This document shows, in pieces, positions 1 to 7,444 of a DNA stretch of 60,909 nucleotides (the first letter of the stretch is position 1; the number at the start of each line of letters is the position of its first letter). The position numbers and the translations under genes were made by a program. The DNA is from Candidatus Accumulibacter meliphilus (GTDB lineage: Bacteria; Pseudomonadota; Gammaproteobacteria; Burkholderiales; Rhodocyclaceae), in assembly GCA_003332265.1 (NCBI GenBank), contig QPGA01000025.1, positions 1 to 60,909 on the forward strand, written 5' to 3'. The notes beneath the pieces were generated by a model. The model saw only the letters and a list, made by a program, of their open reading frames with translations, did not search any database and was not told where the DNA came from.

Positions 1-1663
1 CCACGCTGATCGGTTGCTGATGCGTCGTCGGGCCCCAGAACTGGCGCGGACCGGGTGACGTGAAGAGGTCACTGGCGGCCCACTCGTCGCGTCGGGACGT
101 AAAGAACTGCATGGCCGGCGAGTCCATTTTGACCAGCGCCTTCTCGATCACGAACTCATCCTGGCCGTGGCGGCGCTCGATATTGAGCAGGCCGGCGAGC
201 GGGATCGCCTGCGGCACGCCGCCGCTGGTCAGGTCGGTAATCGTCGCCATGTAGCCGCTGTGGCCGTCCAGGATCAAGGAGCCGGCGGTCAGGCCGAGGT
301 TGTAGGTGTAGGCGGCGTCGAACAGTGTCGGCGCGCCGCAACGCCCTTCGTAACCCAGGAAGTGGCTGTGCGCGGCAAATGGGACTTTGCCGTCGAGTTC
401 CTTGACGCGTGCCTTGGTCATGTCGATCAGCAACTGCTCGGTGGGGATCAGCGAGACCTGCAGGTTGCCGTGCGAATCGCGCTCGGCGAGCAGCATGTCG
501 ACGATGTAGTGCGGCAGGGAAGCCAGCAGCTTGCCGTTGTCGGCGCTGAGCTTGCTTTCCACGAAAGCCGCTTTTTGGTCGTCGGCGAGAGCGGCGAAAG
601 CCGTGGCTTCATGCGCCAGGACGTCGTTGAGCTCGGCGATCATGGCGTTCATCTCGGGGATGAACTCGATCAGGCCTTCGGGAGCCAGCAGTACGCCGTA
701 ATTCATGCCCTTGTGCGAGCGTTCGACGACGACTTTGGCGATGCTGTCGATGATGCTCGCCAGCGACATCTTCCTGGCCGACACTTCCTCGGAAATGATG
801 GCGATCGCTGGCTTGGTCTGCAGCGCCACTTCGAGTGCCACGTGCGAGGCGGAGCGGCCCATGAGCTTGACGAAGTGCCAGTACTTCAAGGAGGAACTGG
901 TGTCCTGCAGGATGTTGCCGACCATTTCGCTGTAGATCCGCGTCGCGGTATCGAAGCCAAAGGAGATCGCCAGCAGGTCGCCCAGTTGCAGGTCGCCGTC
1001 GATGGTCTTCGGTACGCCGATCACCTGAACGCCGGACCCGTCGGCCTTGACGCCACGGTACAGCGACTCGGCGAGTACGGCGGCGTTGGTGTTCGAATCG
1101 TCACCGCCAACGACGACGATGGCGTCGAGACTGTGCTTGATGCAGGTTTCGCGAACCTGCGCGAACTGGGCGTCGCTCTTGATCTTGGTACGGTCCGAAC
1201 CGAGGAAATTGAAGCCGCCGGTGTTGAGGACGAAGTCGACGTCGGCATCGCTGATTTCGAACAGCGAGCCTTCGAGCAGGCCTTTCGGTCCGGCCTTGAC
1301 GCCAAGCAGGGTGTTGCCCGAGCCGAGTACCCGCTTCAGGCCGCAGACGACGTTGTGTCCACCGGCGGCGGGGCCACCCGAGAAGAGGACGGCGACGCGC
1401 TTGCCCTTGATGTGGGTGGTTCTGCTGCCGGCGGAGCTGAGCACGACATTGCCCGACGCGGCGACGGTTCTTGGAAACTGCTTGGCGACGGCTTCGCTGT
1501 CTTTGGTGCTCAGCACACGATCGGTGCTGCTGAAGCTGACCGGCTGTGGCTTGTCGGACGAGCCGAAGGCGGCACAGACCGGAAGCGGGAGTTGGCGCAC
1601 TGCGGATTCGAAAAGCGATTTGTGCGCTTCTGTATTGATTAGCTGTTCTACCAGGGTGCTCAT
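1..1663 (-). CDS. pfp: Diphosphate-dependent phosphofructokinase (partial, C-terminus off the left edge)
   Basis: Reversibly phosphorylates fructose 6-phosphate with pyrophosphate, in the cytoplasm, replacing or backing up ATP-PFK in glycolysis and gluconeogenesis. About 554 codons are visible and no stop is reached before the edge; the long plant-type PFP subfamily is about 550-560 residues, so little is missing. The phosphoryl-donor motif is GGDDS (residues 186-190); the second Asp is the family marker for PPi use, where ATP enzymes have Gly. PKTIDGD follows at 218-224 with the catalytic Asp. The start is fixed by an SD-like GAGGA (1671-1675) seven bases upstream of ATG. The next gene on the strand is class II aldolase, the following pathway step, but a strong terminator lies between them, so they are not simply co-transcribed. 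Confidence 0.93.
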   Translation of the reverse strand, partial: MSTLVEQLINTEAHKSLFESAVRQLPLPVCAAFGSSDKPQPVSFSSTDRVLSTKDSEAVAKQFPRTVAASGNVVLSSAGSRTTHIKGKRVAVLFSGGPAAGGHNVVCGLKRVLGSGNTLLGVKAGPKGLLEGSLFEISDADVDFVLNTGGFNFLGSDRTKIKSDAQFAQVRETCIKHSLDAIVVVGGDDSNTNAAVLAESLYRGVKADGSGVQVIGVPKTIDGDLQLGDLLAISFGFDTATRIYSEMVGNILQDTSSSLKYWHFVKLMGRSASHVALEVALQTKPAIAIISEEVSARKMSLASIIDSIAKVVVERSHKGMNYGVLLAPEGLIEFIPEMNAMIAELNDVLAHEATAFAALADDQKAAFVESKLSADNGKLLASLPHYIVDMLLAERDSHGNLQVSLIPTEQLLIDMTKARVKELDGKVPFAAHSHFLGYEGRCGAPTLFDAAYTYNLGLTAGSLILDGHSGYMATITDLTSGGVPQAIPLAGLLNIERRHGQDEFVIEKALVKMDSPAMQFFTSRRDEWAASDLFTSPGPRQFWGPTTHQQPISV

Positions 1664-1816
1664 GGTTTGGTCCTCGGTTGGCAAGAGTGTGGTGGTGTCG
1701 GAGCAGGCGGGCAGGCTTGTACTGTTCAGGCAGCTGCGCCGGTGTCGCGGCAATGGCTTGCTGGCTGCGTGCATGCCACGCATGTGCCGCGTATTCGCAA
1801 TGTCCTGGCCCGACAC

Positions 1817-1851
1817 AAAAAAGGGCCAGCCCAGAGAACCTGGGCCAGCCC
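1817..1851 (-). terminator. Rho-independent terminator of fba
   Basis: Reading the reverse strand, a 12-bp stem (1840-1851 with 1823-1834, including two G-U wobbles) closes a 5-base loop and is followed by six T. It sits 24 bases past the fba stop and upstream of pfp, and separates the two transcripts. Confidence 0.85.
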
Positions 1852-1874
1852 GTTTCGGAGTCCTCAGCGCTTGA

Positions 1875-2948
1875 CTACGCCAGGGTCCCGATGTTGTTGA
1901 GATCCTTGAAGGCCTGCGTCAGGCGGGCGCGGAAAGCGTCTTCGCCCTTGCGCAGCCAGGCGCGCGGATCGTAATACTTCTTGTTCGGCTTGCTGTCGCC
2001 TTCGGGGTTGCCGATCTGGCCTTGCAGATAGCCTTCGTTCTTCTTGTAGAAGCCCATCACGCCGTCCCAGAAGGCCCACTGCAGGTCGGTATCGATGTTC
2101 ATCTTGACGACGCCGTAGCCGATCGCCTCGCGGATTTCCTCCAGGCTCGAACCCGACCCACCATGGAAGACGAAGTCGACCGGCTGCGCCTTGGTGCCGA
2201 ATTTCTTCTGTACGAATTCCTGGGAATTCTTCAGGATGATCGGCTGCAGTTTCACGTTGCCGGGCTTGTAGACGCCATGCACGTTGCCGAAGGCCGCCGC
2301 GATGGTGAAGCGATCGCTGACTTTGGACAGCGCTTCGTAAGCCAGTGCGACATCTTCGGGCTGGGTGTACAGCTTGGAGCTGTCGACGTTGGTGTTATCG
2401 ACGCCGTCTTCTTCACCGCCGGTCACACCGAGTTCGATTTCGAGAGTCATCCCCATCTTGCTCATGCGCTCGAGGTAACGCGTGCAGATGTCGATGTTTT
2501 CGCCGATCGGCTCTTCGGAGAGGTCAAGCATGTGCGAGCTGTAGAGTGGCTTGCCATGGACCTTGAAGTACTGCTCGCCGGCGTCGAGCAGACCGTCGAT
2601 CCAGGGCAGCAGTTTCTTGGCGGCGTGGTCGGTGTGCATGACGACGGTGCAGCCATACAGTTCGGCAAGCTGATGGATGTGCGTGGCGGCGGAGACGCCG
2701 CCAGCGACGCAGGCGCGTTGACCGGCATTGTCGAGGCCCTTGCCGGCATAGAACTGTGCGCCGCCATTGGACAGCTGGATGATTGCCGGAGCGTTCAGCT
2801 CGGCAGCGGTTTCCATGACCGCGTTGACGGTGCTGGAGTTGATGACGTTAACCGCTGGGAGAGCGAACTGCTTTTCCTTGGCCAGTTCGAAGATCGCTTG
2901 CAATTGGTCGCCGGTAGCAACACCCGGTTTAATGTTTTTGGCATTCAT
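1875..2948 (-). CDS. fba: Class II fructose-bisphosphate aldolase
   Basis: Zinc enzyme cleaving fructose 1,6-bisphosphate to glyceraldehyde 3-phosphate and dihydroxyacetone phosphate. The 357 residues match FbaA-type enzymes in length. HTDHAA (105-110) supplies a zinc-binding His and the catalytic Asp; HGGSGSS further on is the phosphate and metal loop; MNIDTDLQW near the C-terminus is also typical. The gene has its own predicted promoter (3030-3058) and terminator (1817-1851), so it looks monocistronic. Downstream pfp supplies its substrate. Confidence 0.96.
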   Translation of the reverse strand: MNAKNIKPGVATGDQLQAIFELAKEKQFALPAVNVINSSTVNAVMETAAELNAPAIIQLSNGGAQFYAGKGLDNAGQRACVAGGVSAATHIHQLAELYGCTVVMHTDHAAKKLLPWIDGLLDAGEQYFKVHGKPLYSSHMLDLSEEPIGENIDICTRYLERMSKMGMTLEIELGVTGGEEDGVDNTNVDSSKLYTQPEDVALAYEALSKVSDRFTIAAAFGNVHGVYKPGNVKLQPIILKNSQEFVQKKFGTKAQPVDFVFHGGSGSSLEEIREAIGYGVVKMNIDTDLQWAFWDGVMGFYKKNEGYLQGQIGNPEGDSKPNKKYYDPRAWLRKGEDAFRARLTQAFKDLNNIGTLA

Positions 2949-3029
2949 GAGTTCTTATCCAGATTCGGTTGATGGAAAGGGTTCAGAAGCGAGGGGAGCT
3001 CGACCAGTGAAGTTGGCCGGTTCAATAGA

Positions 3030-3058
3030 AGTATCTCGTTCGCACAGCAACTCGTCAA
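3030..3058 (-). promoter_or_regulatory. Predicted sigma70 promoter of fba
   Basis: On the reverse strand TTGACG (3053-3058), a 17-bp spacer and GATACT (3030-3035). The predicted start of transcription near 3023 would give a leader of about 75 bases. Confidence 0.5.
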
Positions 3059-3098
3059 GCACCGTCTGCCGCGCCCTTGCGGGCGTTGGTTTCCTTGC

Positions 3099-4151
3099 TC
3101 AGTGCGATTCACGAAGCGGTGCGCGCGGGCCCAGGCCGGCCTCGTACCAGGGCTTGCTGCGGTTCACCAGACGCACCAGCCAGAGCATCACCGGGACCTC
3201 GATCAGGACGCCGACGACGGTGGCCAGGGCAGCACCGGAATCGAAGCCGTAGAGGGCGATTGCCACAGCCACCGCCAGCTCGAAGAAGTTTGATGCTCCT
3301 ATCATCGTCGATGGGCCAGCAACGGCGTGCGCCACGCAGAATTTCCGGTTCAGCCAGTAGCCAAGCGCGGCAATCAGCAAGCCCTGCAGGAGGATGGGCA
3401 CGGCAAGCATGGCGATGATCAGCGGCTGCTCGCTGATGGCCTGGCCCTGGAAGGCAAAAAGCAGCACCAGCGTGGCCAGCAGGGCGATGATCGAGAACGG
3501 GCCGATGCGGCTTAGCGCGCGCTGGAAACGTGCCTCGCCATGTCGGCGCAGACGCTGGCGGACGAACTGGGCGATGGCCAGCGGCAGCACAATGTAGGTC
3601 ACCACCGACAGGAACAGCGTTTCCCAAGGCACGGGAATTGCCGAAACGCCAAGCAGCAGGGCGACGATCGGGGCGAAGGCGAAGACCATCACCAGATCGT
3701 TCAGCGCCACTTGCGTGAGCGTGAAATTGGCATCGCCACGGCACAGATTGCTCCATACGAAAACCATTGCCGTGCACGGCGCCGCGCCAAGCAGGATCAG
3801 GCCGGCGATGTAGCTGTCGATTTGCGCTGCCGGAAGGAGCGGGGCGAAAACGTGGCGGATGAATATCCAGCCGAGCAGTGCCATCGAGAACGGCTTGACG
3901 GCCCAGTTTATGAACAGCGTGATACCGATGGCGCTCTTCTGGCGCCGGACCTGATGCAGCGCCGCGAAGTCGACCTTCATCAGCATCGGGATGATCATCA
4001 CCCAGATCAACAAGCCGACCGGGATGTTGACCTGCGCGACGGAGAGGCGGGCGAAGGCCTGCGCCAGTTCGGGAGCGGCAACGCCGACAGCCGTCCCGGC
4101 GACGATGCACAGGAATACCCACAAGCTTAGCCAGCGCTCGAAAAAGCTCAT
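3099..4151 (-). CDS. acr3: Acr3-family arsenite efflux permease
   Basis: Inner-membrane carrier that exports arsenite. The 350-residue protein is strongly hydrophobic with about ten membrane segments. It carries the Acr3 signature APCTAMVFVW, with the conserved essential Cys at about residue 126, followed by the family motif TLTQVALNDL. The start chosen is the ATG at 4151, in an ATGA overlap with the end of arsR; a longer frame upstream lies inside arsR. The overlap indicates translational coupling, so the permease is made in step with its repressor and induced by arsenic. Confidence 0.95.
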   Translation of the reverse strand: MSFFERWLSLWVFLCIVAGTAVGVAAPELAQAFARLSVAQVNIPVGLLIWVMIIPMLMKVDFAALHQVRRQKSAIGITLFINWAVKPFSMALLGWIFIRHVFAPLLPAAQIDSYIAGLILLGAAPCTAMVFVWSNLCRGDANFTLTQVALNDLVMVFAFAPIVALLLGVSAIPVPWETLFLSVVTYIVLPLAIAQFVRQRLRRHGEARFQRALSRIGPFSIIALLATLVLLFAFQGQAISEQPLIIAMLAVPILLQGLLIAALGYWLNRKFCVAHAVAGPSTMIGASNFFELAVAVAIALYGFDSGAALATVVGVLIEVPVMLWLVRLVNRSKPWYEAGLGPRAPLRESH

Positions 4152-4468
4152 TCGCGTCCTACCGCTGGCTTGCAAATCTCCGGATTGCCGTCGCAGCAAT
4201 TGTCGGTGAGAAAGCCGATCAGCGCATCGATTCTGCCCATCTCGGCTCGGCAGCGGACGAAACGCCCCTCCTGGAGCGTGCTGACCAGGCCGGCGTGGGC
4301 CAGGGTCTTGAGATGGAAGGATAGCGTCGGTGCGGGCAATTCAAGCTGTTCGGCGATCACCCCGACGGTCAGGCCGGCAGGGGCGTTCTGGACCAGCAGT
4401 CTGAAGATGGCGAGGCGGCTGTCCTGCGCCAGCGCGGCGAGCGCGGCGACGGCATTGGTATTGTTCAT
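4148..4468 (-). CDS. arsR: ArsR-family arsenic-responsive repressor
   Basis: Small winged-helix repressor, 106 residues, first gene of a leftward operon with acr3. The recognition-helix region is around ELPAPTLSFHLKTL. It lacks the classical ELCVCDL metal site of plasmid R773 ArsR. Instead Cys91-Cys92 and Cys99 cluster at the C-terminus (NCCDGNPEIC), resembling the C-terminal Cys-Cys...Cys site of the Acidithiobacillus-type ArsR. The start is the ATG preceded by GGAAG; an upstream in-frame ATG would cross the candidate operator. It presumably controls both divergent arms of the locus. Confidence 0.93.
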   Translation of the reverse strand: MNNTNAVAALAALAQDSRLAIFRLLVQNAPAGLTVGVIAEQLELPAPTLSFHLKTLAHAGLVSTLQEGRFVRCRAEMGRIDALIGFLTDNCCDGNPEICKPAVGRE

Positions 4469-4476
4469 GCTTCCAA

Positions 4477-4492
4477 CGATACCGAAATATCG
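4477..4492. promoter_or_regulatory. Candidate ArsR operator
   Basis: Inverted repeat CGATA-N6-TATCG, 9 bp upstream of the arsR ATG within the 256-bp divergent spacer. Position and symmetry fit autoregulation. A second palindrome, AGAATTCT, lies at 4613-4620 nearer the GAPDH gene. Neither matches a fixed consensus I can cite. Confidence 0.35.
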
Positions 4493-4724
4493 CCGCTGCC
4501 GCAAAGTGTTTGCCGGCGAAGGTGGTTTTCCCGCGCATCAGGCCTGGCCCGGAGCATCGGCCAGAGCAGACTCGCTTTGGCAACTCGCTGCGCTGAGGGT
4601 TTACAGATTTCGAGAATTCTAGCAATATGGAAACGTCGAGCGCGCCGATGTGGCTTGCGGCGTGCAAAAGGGCGGCTCGCGGGATCCGTCCGAGCCGCAT
4701 CACAACCCCCTGGAGAAACGAGAA

Positions 4725-5735
4725 ATGACGATCAAAGTTGGCATCAACGGTTTCGGTCGCATGGGCCGGCTGGCTCTGCGCGCGGCCTGGGACTATCCGG
4801 AGCTCGAGTTCGTCCATATCAATGAAGCGAATGGGCCGGTCGAGTCGGCCGCACACCTGCTTGAATTCGATTCGGTGCAGGGCCGCTGGCGGCATGACAT
4901 TTCGGTCAGCCAGGGCCGCCTGCTGATCGATGGCCGGTCGATAGGCTACAGCAGCGCCAAGGATGTCGCTGGCGGTCCGTGGCGCGATGCCGACGTGGAC
5001 ATCGTTCTCGAAGCCAGCGGCAAGTGGCGCACGGTCGGGCTGCTAAACCCCTATTTCGATGCCGGCGTCAAGAAAGTGGTCGTCGCCGCGCCGGTCAAGG
5101 ATGGCGGCGTGCTGAACATCGTCATGGGGATCAATGACCATCTCTACGATCCGGCGCGCGACCGGATCGTCACCGCCGCGTCGTGCACCACCAACTGCCT
5201 GGCGCCGGTGGTCAAGGTCGTCCACGAGGCGATAGGTATCGCGCGCGGGATGATCACCACCATCCACAGCTCGACCAACACGCAGGTGGTGCATGACCAG
5301 ATGCACAAGGACTTGCGGCGCGCACGCTCGGCGAGTTTGTCGCTGATCCCGACGACGACCGGTTCGGCGACGGCAATTGCGCTGATTTTCCCGGAACTGA
5401 AAGGCAAGCTCGATGGCCACGCGGTGCGCGTGCCCCTGCTCAACGCTTCGCTGACCGATTGCGTCTTCGAAATGCAGCGGCCGACCACGGCCGCCGAGGT
5501 CAACGTCCTGTTCAAGGCGGCTGCCGAGGGTCCGCTGCAGGGAATCCTCGGTTACGAGGAGCGACCACTGGTATCCATGGACTATCTGGGCGATCCGCGT
5601 TCGTCGATCGTCGACGCCGCGCACACTCTGGTGGTCAACGAGACGATGCTCAAGATTTACGCGTGGTATGACAACGAGTGGGGCTATGCCAATCGCTACG
5701 CCGAACTGGCGCGCAAGCTGGCGCGGTCGCTCTAG
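4725..5735 (+). CDS. ArsJ-associated glyceraldehyde-3-phosphate dehydrogenase
   Basis: 336 residues with the Rossmann start INGFGRMG and the catalytic Cys154 in SCTTNC, so the chemistry is that of GAPDH. Position next to arsJ and opposite arsR marks it as the arsenic-resistance paralogue. Established knowledge of this pair is that GAPDH uses arsenate in place of phosphate to form 1-arseno-3-phosphoglycerate, which ArsJ exports. The start chosen has GGAG nine bases upstream. A housekeeping gapA would not normally sit in an ars operon, and none is visible elsewhere in this window. Confidence 0.9.
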   Translation: MTIKVGINGFGRMGRLALRAAWDYPELEFVHINEANGPVESAAHLLEFDSVQGRWRHDISVSQGRLLIDGRSIGYSSAKDVAGGPWRDADVDIVLEASGKWRTVGLLNPYFDAGVKKVVVAAPVKDGGVLNIVMGINDHLYDPARDRIVTAASCTTNCLAPVVKVVHEAIGIARGMITTIHSSTNTQVVHDQMHKDLRRARSASLSLIPTTTGSATAIALIFPELKGKLDGHAVRVPLLNASLTDCVFEMQRPTTAAEVNVLFKAAAEGPLQGILGYEERPLVSMDYLGDPRSSIVDAAHTLVVNETMLKIYAWYDNEWGYANRYAELARKLARSL

Positions 5736-5777
5736 GTCGATGCTTTTGCTTGGTTTTCGCAGCGCTGCAGGGGAGCG

Positions 5778-5802
5778 AGTCGGCGTCCGTCGGACGCCGA
5801 CT
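5778..5802. repeat. Perfect 11-bp inverted repeat between the GAPDH gene and arsJ
   Basis: Arms AGTCGGCGTCC (5778-5788) and its exact complement (5792-5802) around a 3-base loop. No T-run follows, so it is not a classical terminator. It may tune mRNA stability or the GAPDH to ArsJ ratio. Confidence 0.6.
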
Positions 5803-5834
5803 GCGACCCATCGGCAGCCGACAGGAGGAGAGCA

Positions 5835-7133
5835 GTGAACAATCCATCGGCAAGCAGGAGTGAGGCGTCGCGTGCCGGCCTGCGCAACTACGTGCTGGTG
5901 ACTGGCGCCTACTGGGCCGACACGGTGACCGACGGCGCGACGCGCATGCTGGTCCTGTTCTACTTCTACAATCTCGGCTACACGCCGCTGGCCGTTGCTT
6001 CGCTGTTCATTTTCTATGAAGTCTTCGGCATCCTGACCAACCTCTTCGGCGGCTATATCGGTGCCCGCTTCGGGCTCAAGACGACGCTTTTCATCGGTCT
6101 CGGCACGCAAGTCGTCGCGCTGTCGATGCTCGCCTTTGCGCCGCAGTCGTGGCTGGTCGTCGCCTGGGTGATGGCTTCGCAGGCCTTGAGCGGGATCGCC
6201 AAGGACATGACCAAGATGAGTTCGAAGAGCGCCGTCAAGCTGATTGTCCCCGAGGATTCGTCGGCGACCCTGTACCGCTGGGTGGCGATCCTGACCGGCT
6301 CGAAGAACGCCTTGAAGGGTGTCGGTTTCTTCGTCGGTGGTCTGTTGCTGACGGTGCTCGATTTCCAGACGGCGCTCAAGCTGCTGGTCGTACTGGTCGG
6401 CGTCACGCTGCTCGTGGCCGCCGTCCTGATGCGCGGTGGTCTTGGTGAGGCCGACAGGAAAGCAAAATTCGGCCAGATGTTCTCGCGCAACGCCGCGGTC
6501 AACAAACTCGCCGCGGCGCGCATCTTCCTCTTCGGTGCTCGCGACGTGTGGTTCGTCGTCGGCCTGCCGGTGTTCCTTTCGAGCGTGCTCGGCTGGACCT
6601 TCTGGCAGTCGGGTGGTTTCCTGGCGGTGTGGGTCATCGGCTACGGCATCGTGCAGGCGGCGACGCCGCGCCTGTTGCGCAGCCGTGTTCAGGAGCAACA
6701 CGAGCCCGACGGGCGGACGGCGACGATTCTCGCCTTCGTTCTCGCCGCCTTGCCCGCCGGTATTGCCGTGGCCTTGAGCGCCGGGGTGGCGCCAACGCTT
6801 GTCGTCGTCGCCGGCCTGATCATCTTTGGTGCCGTCTTTGCGCTCAACTCGGCGGTTCACTCTTACCTTATTCTGGCCTACACCGACAGTGACAAAGTGG
6901 CGATGAGCGTCGGTTTCTACTACATGGCCAATGCTGCCGGTCGTTTGGCCGGCACCGTTCTTTCGGGGGCCCTCTATCAGTGGGGGCTGCAAAGCGGAGC
7001 GAGCAACGGGCTGGTTGCCTGCCTGTGGGCGTCCTCGGCCTTCGTTCTGATTGCCGGCCTGCTGTCACTGCTCTTGCCGCGCCAGGCGGGCGTGCGCAGC
7101 AAAGCAATCAAAATTGGCGACCTTGGCGAATAG
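5835..7133 (+). CDS. arsJ: ArsJ, organoarsenical efflux MFS transporter
   Basis: 432-residue major facilitator protein with about twelve hydrophobic segments. The N-terminal region (YVLVTGAYWADTVTDGATRM, then KDMTKMSSKSAVKL) is characteristic of ArsJ. It is thought to export 1-arseno-3-phosphoglycerate made by the adjacent GAPDH, giving net arsenate resistance. The start is GTG with a strong AGGAGGAG (5823-5830). Together with acr3 the locus covers both arsenite and arsenate. Confidence 0.93.
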   Translation: MNNPSASRSEASRAGLRNYVLVTGAYWADTVTDGATRMLVLFYFYNLGYTPLAVASLFIFYEVFGILTNLFGGYIGARFGLKTTLFIGLGTQVVALSMLAFAPQSWLVVAWVMASQALSGIAKDMTKMSSKSAVKLIVPEDSSATLYRWVAILTGSKNALKGVGFFVGGLLLTVLDFQTALKLLVVLVGVTLLVAAVLMRGGLGEADRKAKFGQMFSRNAAVNKLAAARIFLFGARDVWFVVGLPVFLSSVLGWTFWQSGGFLAVWVIGYGIVQAATPRLLRSRVQEQHEPDGRTATILAFVLAALPAGIAVALSAGVAPTLVVVAGLIIFGAVFALNSAVHSYLILAYTDSDKVAMSVGFYYMANAAGRLAGTVLSGALYQWGLQSGASNGLVACLWASSAFVLIAGLLSLLLPRQAGVRSKAIKIGDLGE

Positions 7134-7444
7134 CACTGTGCACCGACCATCGCCATACCGGCCGGGGCTTTCCCTCGCCATAGCCATTGCTTCGCGCGTG
7201 ATCGCTTGCCAGCCTCTCGACCGTTGCTCATGCGACAGTTGTTGCAGCACCTGCCGAGGAGCTTGATACTCTTCATCGGGGTTTTGTGTCCTTGGCTCGG
7301 GATAGCCGGCTTCGCCGTCAGTTTTCCGAAGCACGAGAAGTGCTGCGGAGGGGTCGGTACACTCGATGATCGGACGGACTTTCAACTGTAAGGAGCGGCC
7401 ATCGGCTATGCTTGCACGTATTCGAGACGCTCAGCGCATCGCCC
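7134..7444. other. 311-bp spacer between arsJ and the restriction-modification gene
   Basis: No convincing gene. AAGGAG at 7390-7395 is followed 12 bases later by an ATG (7408) opening a short 38-codon frame that overlaps the start of the R-M gene in another frame; a leader peptide is possible but unsupported. No clear terminator is seen after arsJ. Confidence 0.5.

Noticed and set aside
167-1642. Long forward open frame of 491 codons
   Set aside because: It is the antisense shadow of pfp, whose reverse-strand translation has clear catalytic motifs; high GC makes such frames common.
3073-3086. Short GC-rich hairpin downstream of acr3
   Set aside because: Five-base arms and no T-run on the relevant strand; too weak to call a terminator.
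5043-6992. 649-codon reverse frame across the GAPDH gene and arsJ
   Set aside because: Rich in Arg, Gln and His with no family features; both forward genes are unmistakable.
7065-7385. 106-codon reverse frame starting with TTG in the arsJ - R-M spacer
   Set aside because: Overlaps the 3' end of arsJ, has no ribosome site and no known motif. Its composition is not absurd, so a homology search could revive it.
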